DNA from: Oligoflexia bacterium
Lineage (GTDB): Bacteria; Bdellovibrionota; UBA1018; CAIPTA01
NCBI GenBank assembly: GCA_023954355.1
Contig: JAMLID010000018.1
Location: 1 to 64,000, forward strand
DNA: 64,000 bases
Direction: 5' to 3'
Shown in pieces: positions 1-7,938 of the stretch (position 1 is the first letter of the stretch; each line of letters begins with the position of its first letter). Made by a program: the position numbers and the translations under genes. The notes beneath the pieces were generated by a model. The model saw only the letters and a list, made by a program, of their open reading frames with translations. It was not told the DNA's origin and made no database searches.

Positions 1-646
1 GCGTTGAATCTTTTTCGATAGCTTCAATTGCTGAAACTCCAGCAAAGCGCTCAGCATCTTCTCGACTTTCAGGGTCATTTAAAAAGCGCTCAATCTTGGC
101 TGCATCAGTTTCTAAGTGAAATTGAAGGCCATAAACTTTTTCTCCATAACGAAAAGCTTGAGAAGAGCAAAGCTCAGAAGAAGCAAGTTGAACAGAGTTA
201 GAGGGAATATCAAAAGTATCTCCATGCATTTGAAATAAAATTTCTTCTTTTTGAAAGTGAGAAAAAATTTTATCTTCTTTTGCAGAGGAAAAAAACTGTA
301 CTTTTTGCCAGCCAACTTCTTTATGCGTATGTCTTCTCACATTAGAGCCAAGAGTATGGGCCAAGAGTTGTGCGCCAAAGCAGATCCCCAATATAGGGAT
401 TTCTTTTTTTAAAGCCTCTTCGATTAAGTGACATTCTGTTTTTATATGTGAATAGCGATCAGATTCATAAACGCCCATCCATCCACCAAGTACAACTAGA
501 CCATGATATTTTTCAATAGTTGGTTGTTCTTCAGGGGTTCTGTCGAAGTTTACAAAGCGAATTCTCATGCCACTTTGCTTTAATAGAGGTGTGAGTGTTC
601 CTAAAATTTCATGAGCTACATGCTGGAATACAAGAATTTTAGGCAT
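1..646 (-). CDS. Class I glutamine amidotransferase (GMP-synthase-like), 3' end beyond window
   Basis: Read on the reverse strand from the ATG at 646, the protein opens MPKILVFQHVAHE and shows the class I GATase triad: nucleophile Cys in LGICFGAQ, then the His and Glu in GLQFHLETD. The family transfers ammonia from glutamine; stand-alone members resemble the glutaminase half of GMP synthase and act in the cytoplasm, often on unidentified substrates. About 215 codons are visible and the gene leaves the window at position 1, so its C-terminus and partner are unknown. The family call is firm; the substrate cannot be read from the sequence. Confidence 0.88.
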   Translation of the reverse strand, partial: MPKILVFQHVAHEILGTLTPLLKQSGMRIRFVNFDRTPEEQPTIEKYHGLVVLGGWMGVYESDRYSHIKTECHLIEEALKKEIPILGICFGAQLLAHTLGSNVRRHTHKEVGWQKVQFFSSAKEDKIFSHFQKEEILFQMHGDTFDIPSNSVQLASSELCSSQAFRYGEKVYGLQFHLETDAAKIERFLNDPESREDAERFAGVSAIEAIEKDST

Positions 647-682
647 ATCTTTATTCTAGCAAATTTTTGTGCGCTCAAGAAA

Positions 683-1207
683 TTATTTCGTAAATCCTAA
701 AGACTCTACAGTCTCTAAAAGACTTAAGAGTGATGCGATAGCGGTTTTTGATTTACAGCTAGTAGGGGTAATTGAGTCACCAATAAAGTTACAGCTGCCA
801 GATACCATTATGGCAGTTAAGTTTGTGGGTTTGTCTTTTGTTTTATAATAAAGAGTTTCAATTTTTTTGTGGCTTGAGGGGCCACCGATTTGGCAAATCG
901 CACCTGCTTTGGTGGCGACTAATCCTTCAGTTATATCCTCTGAATTAAAGCCACGCATATGATCTTCCATACGAGTAAGAATTTTCTCAGGTAAGGTAAG
1001 AGTTTTGCCATTGAATTTTAAAGTACGTTTACAATCACTTTTGTAAATATTTGGATGAGTTGCGCAGCTCTCAAGTACATACTCATTTTTTACTTGCTCA
1101 GCAGAGTAGAAGCTAATTTTTAAAATTGCTTCAGTAGTGCTTTCTTTTGCTTGAGCACTATATGAGTTTGTGAAGAGAAGAGTTGTTAAAAATAAGATTT
1201 TATACAT
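683..1207 (-). CDS. Exported cysteine-containing hypothetical protein
   Basis: A 174-residue protein starting MYKILFLTTLLF with a typical Sec signal peptide (hydrophobic core about residues 3-18, likely cleavage after the SAQA segment). The mature part has five cysteines (SCATH, SDCKR, AICQI, GSCNF, TSCKS), which suggests disulfides in the periplasm. No domain is recognised. It lies between the amidotransferase and the divergent imelysin operon and shares no obvious operon with either. The coding call rests on the signal peptide, the clean ORF and the lack of a competing frame. Confidence 0.7.
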   Translation of the reverse strand: MYKILFLTTLLFTNSYSAQAKESTTEAILKISFYSAEQVKNEYVLESCATHPNIYKSDCKRTLKFNGKTLTLPEKILTRMEDHMRGFNSEDITEGLVATKAGAICQIGGPSSHKKIETLYYKTKDKPTNLTAIMVSGSCNFIGDSITPTSCKSKTAIASLLSLLETVESLGFTK

Positions 1208-1293
1208 AGAAAAATCTTAAGGACTCTCAATTTCGCAGTAAAGCAAAATGAATGGTTATTGCGCGCTGCGCCTATTGCCTTTCTTTCTGTTTT

Positions 1294-1308
1294 TGATAAT
1301 CAATCTCA
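1294..1308 (+). promoter_or_regulatory. Putative Fur box upstream of the imelysin operon
   Basis: TGATAATCAATCTCA matches the classical 7-1-7 Fur consensus TGATAATNATTATCA at all but two positions. It also overlaps a larger perfect dyad, AATCAAT (1298-1304) and ATTGATT (1314-1320). A TTGATT at 1315-1320 could be a -35 with TATAAA at 1336-1341 (short 15-bp spacer), so a bound repressor would lie just upstream of or over the promoter. Imelysin-family genes are known to be iron-regulated and a Fur-family regulator is encoded at 7018-7497, but binding is inferred only. Confidence 0.45.
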
Positions 1309-1431
1309 AAAACATTGATTTTTTACTTTAGGCTATATAAAAGGAGAAGCAGTTAAGCCCTAAAATAATTTGATCAGTACCATGATTGTTTATGAGTATT
1401 GTTCTTTGTTCAAAATGAGTGAGAGATAATT

Positions 1432-2541
1432 ATGAAATACCTTTTGATTTTAACCTTCCTATTAACGCCAATTTTTTCTTCTGCAGCAGAGCCTAGTGTT
1501 CAAAACGTGGTAAAAACTTATGTCGAAAAAGCGTCAGCTCAGTATAACGAGGCCTATGAGGGTCTTTTAGTATTTAAAGATAAAGTAGATGTATTTTTAG
1601 ATAATCCAAATGCTGAGACTCTTCAGTCTGTAAAAGAACAGTGGACTGAAATGAGAAAATCATATTCACCAACCGAAGCTTATCGCTTTTATGGTGGGCC
1701 AATTGATGGAGACGAAGGTCCAGAAGGCAGAATCAATGCTTGGCCACTTGATGAGGCGTATATAGATTATGTAGTGGGTGATAATGCTGCTGGAATTATT
1801 AATAATCCAGCGCAATTTGGGAAAATCACTAAGGATCTTTTACTAGAGCTTAATGAGCAAGGCGGTGAGAAAAATATTTCTGTTGGCTACCATGCTATTG
1901 AATTTCTTCTTTGGGGACAAGATTTAAGTAGTAGTAGTGCGGGCAATCGTCCATATACAGATTTTATAGTAGGTCAAAAAAAGAATGCTGATCGTAGACG
2001 CGAGTATTTAAAAATAGCGACCGAAATTCTTATTGAAGATCTTGGTTGGGTAAAAAATCAATGGAACCTAAATGATTCAAATAGTTATGCAGTAAAATTT
2101 TTACATGAATCTGAATCTGAAGCATTAAGTCGTATGTTTACTGGCGTTTATCGTTTAGCAGGAGAAGAGCTATCACAAGAGCGTATGTTTGTTGCTTACG
2201 ATACACAAGCACAAGAAGATGAACATTCTTGTTTCAGTGATACCACGCATTTTGATATTCGCTTTAATTTTGAAGGCATTCGAAACGTATTCTTAGGTCA
2301 GTTAGGTAACGGTACGGGAATTTTAAGTTTAGTATTGGCAAGAGATCGTGGCATTGCTGAGAAATTAGATAAGCACTTAAAAGAAGTCGATAAAGCAATA
2401 GACATGATTCCTGCGCCTTTTGATAATGCAATTTTTAGCGAAAGTGGTAGAGCGGCTATACTTCGCGCTATACATGCGCTAGAAGATTTAGCAGTCGATA
2501 CTCGCGAAGCAGCCATGCTTTTAGGAGTAGAGATTCAATAG
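1432..2541 (+). CDS. Imelysin family periplasmic protein (EfeO/IrpA/M75-like)
   Basis: This 369-residue protein has a signal peptide (MKYLLILTFLLTPIFSSAA) and the imelysin signature GYHAIEFLLWGQD at residues 152-164, with the HxxE pair His154/Glu157. The family is periplasmic or outer-membrane associated and linked to iron uptake or iron-dependent regulation (IrpA, EfeO M75 domain). Members are two four-helix bundles, and this length fits the full form. It is the first gene of a run continuing with a di-haem oxidoreductase, a pairing often seen for this family. A Fur-box-like site lies about 125 bp upstream. The exact ligand is not known from sequence. Confidence 0.92.
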   Translation: MKYLLILTFLLTPIFSSAAEPSVQNVVKTYVEKASAQYNEAYEGLLVFKDKVDVFLDNPNAETLQSVKEQWTEMRKSYSPTEAYRFYGGPIDGDEGPEGRINAWPLDEAYIDYVVGDNAAGIINNPAQFGKITKDLLLELNEQGGEKNISVGYHAIEFLLWGQDLSSSSAGNRPYTDFIVGQKKNADRRREYLKIATEILIEDLGWVKNQWNLNDSNSYAVKFLHESESEALSRMFTGVYRLAGEELSQERMFVAYDTQAQEDEHSCFSDTTHFDIRFNFEGIRNVFLGQLGNGTGILSLVLARDRGIAEKLDKHLKEVDKAIDMIPAPFDNAIFSESGRAAILRAIHALEDLAVDTREAAMLLGVEIQ

Positions 2542-2567
2542 TCGTAAAAGCAGAGTTTAACATAAGC

Positions 2568-2597
2568 AAAATGCGAGAAAACCTATTCTCGCATTTT
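2568..2597 (+). terminator. Perfect 12-bp intercistronic hairpin
   Basis: AAAATGCGAGAA and TTCTCGCATTTT form a perfect 12-bp stem around the six-base loop AACCTA, 26 bases after the imelysin stop and 28 bases before the next start. The only downstream T-run is the TTTT inside the stem, so it may act as a partial terminator or a 3'-end stabiliser that sets different levels for the two genes. Confidence 0.6.
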
Positions 2598-2625
2598 GTC
2601 GTATATGATTTGAAAGTGTCAAAAC

Positions 2626-4017
2626 ATGAGAGGCAATCTTTTAAAGAAAAAAATATTAAGTTTCTACACTTGCATTGCATTTGCTCTGGGCATTTTTCTA
2701 TTTTCTGCAAATTTAGCAAAATCTTTACTTAGTGTTGATCCTCCTGGTGGTAGAGGCACGGTAAACGATACAACCGAAAATGCCTTTCAGCACCCTTTTC
2801 CTGATGTAAGTCGTGAACAAAGAAGAGAGTTTTTTGTAGGGAACTCTTTTTTTCGTGATGCCTGGGTCGTTGCTAAATCAACAACCGAAGCAAGAGATGG
2901 GCTAGGTCCAGTTTTTAATTCTGTTTCTTGTTCTGGTTGCCATGCCCTAGATGGACGTGGTCCAGCCTTTAAAAACGGTCGAGTTCATTTATCGCTTCTC
3001 TTTCGTTTAAGTCGAGTTGGGACAGACGGTATTTTTCCTGATCCTGAGTACGGAGGCCAATTTCAGCCTCTAGGCATTAAAGATGTAGAGGGTGAGGGGC
3101 GAGTTGCCGTAGAGTTTCGTGCAGTGAAGGGAACATTTGCCGATGGCACTGAGTATGAATTAAGAGAGCCGATTTATCGATTCGAAAATTTATCCCAAGG
3201 TCCCATGAAGGCCAGGTTTTCTCCTCGGCAAGCGCCGCAGCTAGCGGGCATTGGTCTGCTAGAGGCTATTCGAGAGGAAGATATTTTAGCGCAAGCGGAT
3301 CCAAAAGATCTTGATCAAGACGGTATTTCAGGCAGGCCAAACTTTGTTGATGATTTAATAGCCAATACAAAACGAATTGGTCGCTTTGGTTGGAAGGCTG
3401 GGCAACCAACTCTTATTCAACAAAATGCAGCCGCTTTTAACGGAGATTTAGGGATTACTTCGAATCTTTTCCCTAAAGATGATTGTACAGCCACACAAAC
3501 CAAATGCTTGTCTGCACCTAATGGAGGAGATCCAGAGCTTAGTGATCATATTCTTTCTAGGGTGACTACATATACGCAGTTACTTGCCGTGCCGCAGAGA
3601 AGAATTCATGACCCAGAATCTGTAGAAAGAGGAGAAAAAATCTTTCAGCAAATCCAATGCGCAAAATGTCATACACCTTCTTATGTGACTGGATCAGACC
3701 ATCCAATTGATTTACTGAGAGATCAAAAAATTTATCCTTATACTGATTTATTGCTTCACGATATGGGCATGGAACTAGCAGATCATAGACCAGAAGAAGG
3801 GGCCAATGGTCGAGAGTGGAAGACTCCACCTTTATGGGGACTAGGGTTATTGCAAACTGTAAGTAAGCATGAAAATTTATTACACGATGGAAGAGCACGT
3901 GGGCTTGAAGAGGCGATACTTTGGCATGGGGGAGAAGCAAGTGCTTCTCGTGATTTTTATAAAAAACTTTCATTAAGTGAGAGAGAAGATTTATTAACAT
4001 TTTTACGTAGCATTTAG
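2626..4017 (+). CDS. Di-haem oxidoreductase, DUF1111/DHOR family (cytochrome c)
   Basis: This 463-residue exported protein has two covalent haem-binding motifs, CSGCH at residues 102-106 and CAKCH at 345-349. The N-terminus (LLKKKILSFYTCIAFALGIF) is a signal peptide or anchor. Length and motif spacing match the DHOR (DUF1111) family of putative thiol or di-haem oxidoreductases, related to the MauG/peroxidase group and usually found next to imelysin genes. It should be periplasmic. The Shine-Dalgarno at the ATG is weak, and a strong hairpin separates it from the imelysin gene, so expression may be uncoupled. The substrate is unknown. Confidence 0.9.
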   Translation: MRGNLLKKKILSFYTCIAFALGIFLFSANLAKSLLSVDPPGGRGTVNDTTENAFQHPFPDVSREQRREFFVGNSFFRDAWVVAKSTTEARDGLGPVFNSVSCSGCHALDGRGPAFKNGRVHLSLLFRLSRVGTDGIFPDPEYGGQFQPLGIKDVEGEGRVAVEFRAVKGTFADGTEYELREPIYRFENLSQGPMKARFSPRQAPQLAGIGLLEAIREEDILAQADPKDLDQDGISGRPNFVDDLIANTKRIGRFGWKAGQPTLIQQNAAAFNGDLGITSNLFPKDDCTATQTKCLSAPNGGDPELSDHILSRVTTYTQLLAVPQRRIHDPESVERGEKIFQQIQCAKCHTPSYVTGSDHPIDLLRDQKIYPYTDLLLHDMGMELADHRPEEGANGREWKTPPLWGLGLLQTVSKHENLLHDGRARGLEEAILWHGGEASASRDFYKKLSLSEREDLLTFLRSI

Positions 4018-4030
4018 GTGAGGAGAAAAT

Positions 4031-4348
4031 ATGAAAAAATTATGGTTATTAGTGGGGCTATTACTTGTTTCAAGTATTGCTTATGCGGCAGGAGGCTTAT
4101 TAGAGGAATTTCGTAGAAGAGAAAATACGCGCTTAACGCAAGAGCAAGGTGATGCCATCAATTTTCTTCGAATTATGAATTATGATATAAAACGCATTGA
4201 AGAAATTGAAATGCTTGATGGTGGCAGACGTTTTGTAATACGTGATCGTGAAAATATTGTATGTTTTGGAGATCTTGATACTCGAATCATTCGCTGTAAA
4301 AATAAAATTGGTTTAACTACTGTTACTCTAGATGGTGATGCTGATTAA
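4031..4348 (+). CDS. Small exported hypothetical protein in the imelysin operon
   Basis: A 105-residue protein with a clear signal peptide (KKLWLLVGLLLVSSIAYAAGG) and a Shine-Dalgarno (GAGGAG) just before the ATG. The mature part is charged, with two cysteines (IVCFG and IIRCK) that could form a disulfide. It starts 13 bases after the oxidoreductase stop, and the membrane enzyme begins at the base after its own stop, so the three are almost certainly co-transcribed. No known family recognised; a role with the oxidoreductase is guessed only from position. Confidence 0.7.
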   Translation: MKKLWLLVGLLLVSSIAYAAGGLLEEFRRRENTRLTQEQGDAINFLRIMNYDIKRIEEIEMLDGGRRFVIRDRENIVCFGDLDTRIIRCKNKIGLTTVTLDGDAD

Positions 4349-5296
4349 ATGCTTCAACATATAGAGTCTTCTGTATTCTCTGGATTTTTTTTCCAATGGC
4401 TTGATCGTTATTTGTTGCCTATAGATGATCCTGGCTCTCGTTTGTTCGGGCTAAATTTAATTGTAGCAATAGGGTTCATGTTTTTTTATTTTGGAACAAA
4501 TTTTTCTAAAGTACGCGAAGCTATTTTTTCTAAAAAATATTGGTGGAACCGCTCTACTCGCTTAGATTATTTTTACTATCTTCTAAATGCTGTTTTAAAG
4601 CTCGCTTTATTTGCTCCATTTGTAAAAATTAGCTTTTGGGTTTCTTTTTGGATATTGAAACAGCTTTTAAATATTACAGGCTCAGCTTCGAGCATTCAGC
4701 CATCTATCTTTGCTCTTATTCTATTTTCTTTAGGAACATTTATTTTTGATGATTTTTTACGATTTTTTCATCATATGATTATGCATAAGGTTCCATTTCT
4801 TTGGAAATTGCATAGAGTTCATCACGAGGCACATGTACTTACACCAATGACTTTATATCGCTTACATCCAGTAGAGAGTGTGATAGCCACAGCACGTAAT
4901 GCTCTGAGTGTGGGAGTTTCTTTGGGTTTTTTTCTTTTTTTATTTGATGGAGATTCGAATATGTATTCATGGCTAGGCACTGCTAGCTTTGGTTTGCTCT
5001 TTAATCTCTTGGGAAGCAACTTAAGGCATAGCCATATTGCTCTTTCGTTTGGTCGATTAGAGCATATTTTTATTAGTCCAGCACAACACCAAATGCATCA
5101 CGACAGAAACAGCCGAGACATAAATTACGGAGTTTCATTAGCCCTATGGGATAAAATTATAGGCAGTCTACGCCTCTATAAAGGTCAAAAAATGAGATTT
5201 GGCCTCAGAAAGAAAGCTTTATCTTTGGCTCAGCGGCGGCAGCCAGAAATATTTTTAGCACAACCGCTTAGAAGTTCTTTTAATAAAATAGAGTAG
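4349..5296 (+). CDS. Sterol desaturase / fatty acid hydroxylase family membrane enzyme
   Basis: A 315-residue polytopic membrane protein with the three histidine clusters of the non-haem di-iron fatty acid hydroxylase superfamily: FHHMIMH (HxxxH), HRVHH and, nearer the C-terminus, HQMHH, plus the intervening HSH. Family members use O2 and two irons to hydroxylate or desaturate lipids; the substrate here cannot be named. Iron dependence fits its place last in an apparently Fur-controlled operon. Its ATG directly follows the preceding stop. The last 67 bases overlap the convergent exoprotein gene. Confidence 0.88.
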   Translation: MLQHIESSVFSGFFFQWLDRYLLPIDDPGSRLFGLNLIVAIGFMFFYFGTNFSKVREAIFSKKYWWNRSTRLDYFYYLLNAVLKLALFAPFVKISFWVSFWILKQLLNITGSASSIQPSIFALILFSLGTFIFDDFLRFFHHMIMHKVPFLWKLHRVHHEAHVLTPMTLYRLHPVESVIATARNALSVGVSLGFFLFLFDGDSNMYSWLGTASFGLLFNLLGSNLRHSHIALSFGRLEHIFISPAQHQMHHDRNSRDINYGVSLALWDKIIGSLRLYKGQKMRFGLRKKALSLAQRRQPEIFLAQPLRSSFNKIE

Positions 5297-6105
5297 CTGG
5301 CGTTTACTTGGCCTCCATTTAGTCCATTCTCAGTGCAAATTTGGCCTACATACATTTGTCCTGTAACTAAAATTTCAGCGAAATGAACTAGAGCTTTAGG
5401 GGCAACGATAGATCCTGGTATGCCCCAATGTGTATTATCTACAGGATTTCTAGCACCACCAGAGTAGGAAAGTTCTATAGACTGGGCATCGGGAAAAAAG
5501 AATACAATTTGCTCAGGTCGTATATTAGAAATTATGTAAGTGCCTTTCTTTTGTAGGTCTATATGCTTTCCGTGGATGCGTACTAGCAATAATCCTTCAC
5601 CATCAAAAATGAGATTATTTGTCTGTTCTAATTCTTCGGAACGAATATCAATAATTTCAAGATTTTTATTTGCGCTAAATTTTAAGCCATGAACAACCCT
5701 GTCGTGCTCTATCGTTATAGTCGATCTTTCGACTGTTGCTGTTGTCTGAAAACTAGCAAGCTTTAGTGAGAGTGAATCTATTTCATAAGATGCGGCCTGT
5801 AATTGATTTTGAAGTTCTTGGCTATAAGGTGCTCTTTTGGCAGTTGCTCTTTTTAACGATACTTTTGGAGCTAGGGCGTAGCCTCGTACGCTTCCTTCTA
5901 TGAGTTGAATACTAGAAGCACTAGCTAAGTAGCCAGCGATTTCATAATTGTGTAATTCAATGCTTCCTAGGGCACCTGTATGACCCTGATAATCGCTTGA
6001 TTGGCTTTGTATAGAAGTTTTAGAAAAGACTAAAAAATTTTGGAGGTTAGAATTCGCAAAAGAAGTTTGAATGGAAAGTATAAGTAGTACATAGGAAAGA
6101 ATCAC
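5230..6105 (-). CDS. Choice-of-anchor A domain exoprotein
   Basis: This 291-residue protein starts at a GTG preceded by AGAGGGA; there is no in-frame ATG before the signal peptide (ILSYVLLILSIQTSFA). The body matches the choice-of-anchor A fold: an opening NLQNFLVFSKTS, a GALGSIELHNYEIAGY repeat-like strand, and the characteristic late GSIVAPKALVHFAEILVTG then QVNA. Such domains are found in surface or secreted adhesin-like proteins. No C-terminal sorting anchor (PEP-CTERM or LPXTG) is visible; the end is GCAKNISGCRR, with two cysteines. The gene overlaps the convergent hydroxylase gene by 67 bp. Confidence 0.75.
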   Translation of the reverse strand: MILSYVLLILSIQTSFANSNLQNFLVFSKTSIQSQSSDYQGHTGALGSIELHNYEIAGYLASASSIQLIEGSVRGYALAPKVSLKRATAKRAPYSQELQNQLQAASYEIDSLSLKLASFQTTATVERSTITIEHDRVVHGLKFSANKNLEIIDIRSEELEQTNNLIFDGEGLLLVRIHGKHIDLQKKGTYIISNIRPEQIVFFFPDAQSIELSYSGGARNPVDNTHWGIPGSIVAPKALVHFAEILVTGQMYVGQICTENGLNGGQVNASYSILLKELLSGCAKNISGCRR

Positions 6106-6147
6106 TTTGCGTCCCTCTAAGGTTAAAGAGTTTGCACTATATTGTTG

Positions 6148-6164
6148 TTGATTGTTTTAATCAA
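6148..6164. repeat. Palindrome TTGATT-GTTTT-AATCAA (copy 1)
   Basis: Perfect 6-bp arms around GTTTT, 43 bp upstream of the exoprotein GTG. A nearly identical palindrome lies at 6227-6242. The pair sits in the divergent region between the exoprotein and the gene at 6301 and could be operator sites for both. The low complexity of the region is a caution. Confidence 0.35.
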
Positions 6165-6226
6165 GAAATTTATTTTGTGTATCTACCTAATTCTATTAAA
6201 GTATTTATAGTGCTTTTTTGTTGTAA

Positions 6227-6242
6227 GGATTGTTTTTAATCC
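6227..6242. repeat. Palindrome GGATT-GTTTTT-AATCC (copy 2)
   Basis: GGATTGTTTTTAATCC shares the core GATT-GTTTT(T)-AATC with the palindrome at 6148-6164. It lies 59 bp before the ATG at 6301, so the two copies flank the divergent promoter region. Confidence 0.35.
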
Positions 6243-6300
6243 ATTTTGGATAGATAAATTTTTTTCGCGCGGCCAAGGAAAAAGTCTAATACGATAGCTT

Positions 6301-6999
6301 ATGAGAATATTTATCTTATTTTTTCTAGTTCTTATCTCTTCTGCCCACGGTAAAAATAAAAAACAAATATGCCCCGATATGCCTCATCTAGAAATGAAAG
6401 GGAATATTTTTAAAAAAATCCAAGCTTATGATCGTTTTCTATTAAATCTAAAAACTGGCGAGCATATACCAGCGCTTAATGAATATAAAAAAGATTTCGG
6501 TTTACCCTTATATGTTTCTTTTCCTGAAGATCCACCAAAAGAATACCCAAATTATGTGGCAACAGATGATATGGGTTACCCTTCTGCCTATGTATTTTTC
6601 AAAAAAATGGTTTTTCAGCATAAATCTGATCCAGGCTTTGATGAAATATATGAGGCTAAAAGTAAAGATTCTACTAAGGTAGTAAATAAATGGAATATTC
6701 CCTATAACGATCCAAGAATAGTAGGTATCGAAGGTAGTGAGTTGATTGTGGCACATACATTTTCTACTTTTTGTGCAAAAAAGCCAAAAAAGTTTGAAGT
6801 TCGTTTATTCATTCAGCCAGATGGAGAATATCGAGTGGTTGGTTCTAAAAAAATCAAGAGTACACTCAAGCATATAAAAGAAGATAATTGTGCTGCTGTA
6901 CAAATTATTAAAAATTCTGATTACACTTTATGTAAAGAAGCTATTGATCAAAAAACAAAGAAGAAGCGGGTGCTCGTATACGAAGGTCCTATGACTTAA
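6301..6999 (+). CDS. Exported hypothetical protein, 232 aa
   Basis: The protein begins with a signal peptide (MRIFILFFLVLISSAHG) followed by a lysine-rich mature chain with four cysteines (ICPDM, FCAKK, NCAAV, LCKEA). No recognised domain. No good Shine-Dalgarno lies close to the ATG; AAGGA is more than 20 bases upstream, so the start is the best available rather than certain. The gene is flanked by the divergent exoprotein gene and the convergent Fur-family gene and is probably monocistronic. Confidence 0.7.
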   Translation: MRIFILFFLVLISSAHGKNKKQICPDMPHLEMKGNIFKKIQAYDRFLLNLKTGEHIPALNEYKKDFGLPLYVSFPEDPPKEYPNYVATDDMGYPSAYVFFKKMVFQHKSDPGFDEIYEAKSKDSTKVVNKWNIPYNDPRIVGIEGSELIVAHTFSTFCAKKPKKFEVRLFIQPDGEYRVVGSKKIKSTLKHIKEDNCAAVQIIKNSDYTLCKEAIDQKTKKKRVLVYEGPMT

Positions 7000-7017
7000 A
7001 GTTGGGATAGGATAAAA

Positions 7018-7497
7018 CTAAGAAGCACATTTAAGACAGATAGCCTTTACTTCTAAAGAATGCTGTAAATCAACATACCCTTTTTTAATTAAAATTTTTG
7101 ACAGCTGCTCATCAAAATCACAACCGTCGAAGGCCTCAATAGAGCCACATTTTTTGCACTGAATGTAGTGGTGGTGATGATTATTGTCTTGTGACATGGC
7201 TTCATATCTACGAATACCATCATTTAGATCAAATTTTTGTACTAAGCCTAGTTCTTCTAAATTGTTTAAAAAGCGAAAAACAGTAACTAGGTCAGTAGTT
7301 TTTTTAGGTAGTTTTTTATAAAGCTCTTCAGCAGATACTGGATGATGTTCTTGAACGAGTTTTTCTACCATGATTTTTCTTTGCGGCGTTACTCTAAATT
7401 TTAGTTTTCGAAGTACATTTAAGAGATTTTCTGCCTTCTCTGAGCTTTTATTATGGTCTGAGTGTTTGCATGCTTTCACTTTCATAAGCGCCATCAT
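7018..7497 (-). CDS. Fur family metalloregulator (Fur/Zur/PerR group)
   Basis: A 159-residue repressor with the Fur winged helix (KFRVTPQRKIMVEKL, then the recognition region TTDLVTVFRFLNNLEELGLV) and a C-terminal metal/dimer domain carrying HHHHYIQCKKCGSIEAF and a final CLKC. The two CxxC pairs form the structural zinc site and the histidine run contributes to the sensing site. Whether it senses Fe, Zn or peroxide cannot be settled by motif alone. Fur-box-like sites before the imelysin gene and feoA suggest iron. The ATG at 7497 has AGG about ten bases upstream; the ATG at 7485 is an alternative. Confidence 0.9.
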   Translation of the reverse strand: MMALMKVKACKHSDHNKSSEKAENLLNVLRKLKFRVTPQRKIMVEKLVQEHHPVSAEELYKKLPKKTTDLVTVFRFLNNLEELGLVQKFDLNDGIRRYEAMSQDNNHHHHYIQCKKCGSIEAFDGCDFDEQLSKILIKKGYVDLQHSLEVKAICLKCAS

Positions 7498-7550
7498 AAC
7501 AAAAAACCTAAGAATTCTATATTCTTCTTTTTCTTTAACAGACTAGGCGT

Positions 7551-7934
7551 TTGCGTTTGGCTAGTCATGCAAATGAGTCTTTAAATAATGGATTTGAAAT
7601 AGAGTTTCTTCGTCAAGGCAAGGGAAATTCTTCGTTGAAAGGTAAATTATTTGCTCAAGGTCAAACTTGGGAGGTTACAAACCAGTTTGATGCCATTCAT
7701 GCAGACGATTTCATTCAGTTACAGATTGATGTACATAATGATGAATCACCGTCTCATATTATTATATGGAATCGAAGCAATGGTGATGATTTTTCAGAAG
7801 GTAGCGCTGTTTTAAACTCAGCAGAAGAAATAGATGGATCTCCTGGCATTGGTGTTGGAACAAGATGGGGGGTAAAGTTAAACAATGGCGCTCTGTTTAG
7901 AGCAGAAAAAATGGATCCAAAGTTTGAAGAATAA
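7551..7934 (+). CDS. Hypothetical acidic protein with non-canonical or lost start
   Basis: An open frame of 127 codons reads from TTG at 7551 (LASHANESLNNGFEIEF...) to 7934. An in-frame stop at 7536 leaves only TTG codons (7551, 7557) as plausible starts, with at best a weak AGGCG before the first. The product is acidic, without a signal peptide or cysteines, and has regular amphipathic beta-strand patterns (WEVTNQFDAIHADDFIQLQI). It may be a real gene with a TTG start, or the 3' remnant of a longer gene. No family recognised. Confidence 0.45.
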   Translation: MRLASHANESLNNGFEIEFLRQGKGNSSLKGKLFAQGQTWEVTNQFDAIHADDFIQLQIDVHNDESPSHIIIWNRSNGDDFSEGSAVLNSAEEIDGSPGIGVGTRWGVKLNNGALFRAEKMDPKFEE

Positions 7935-7938
7935 CCTA

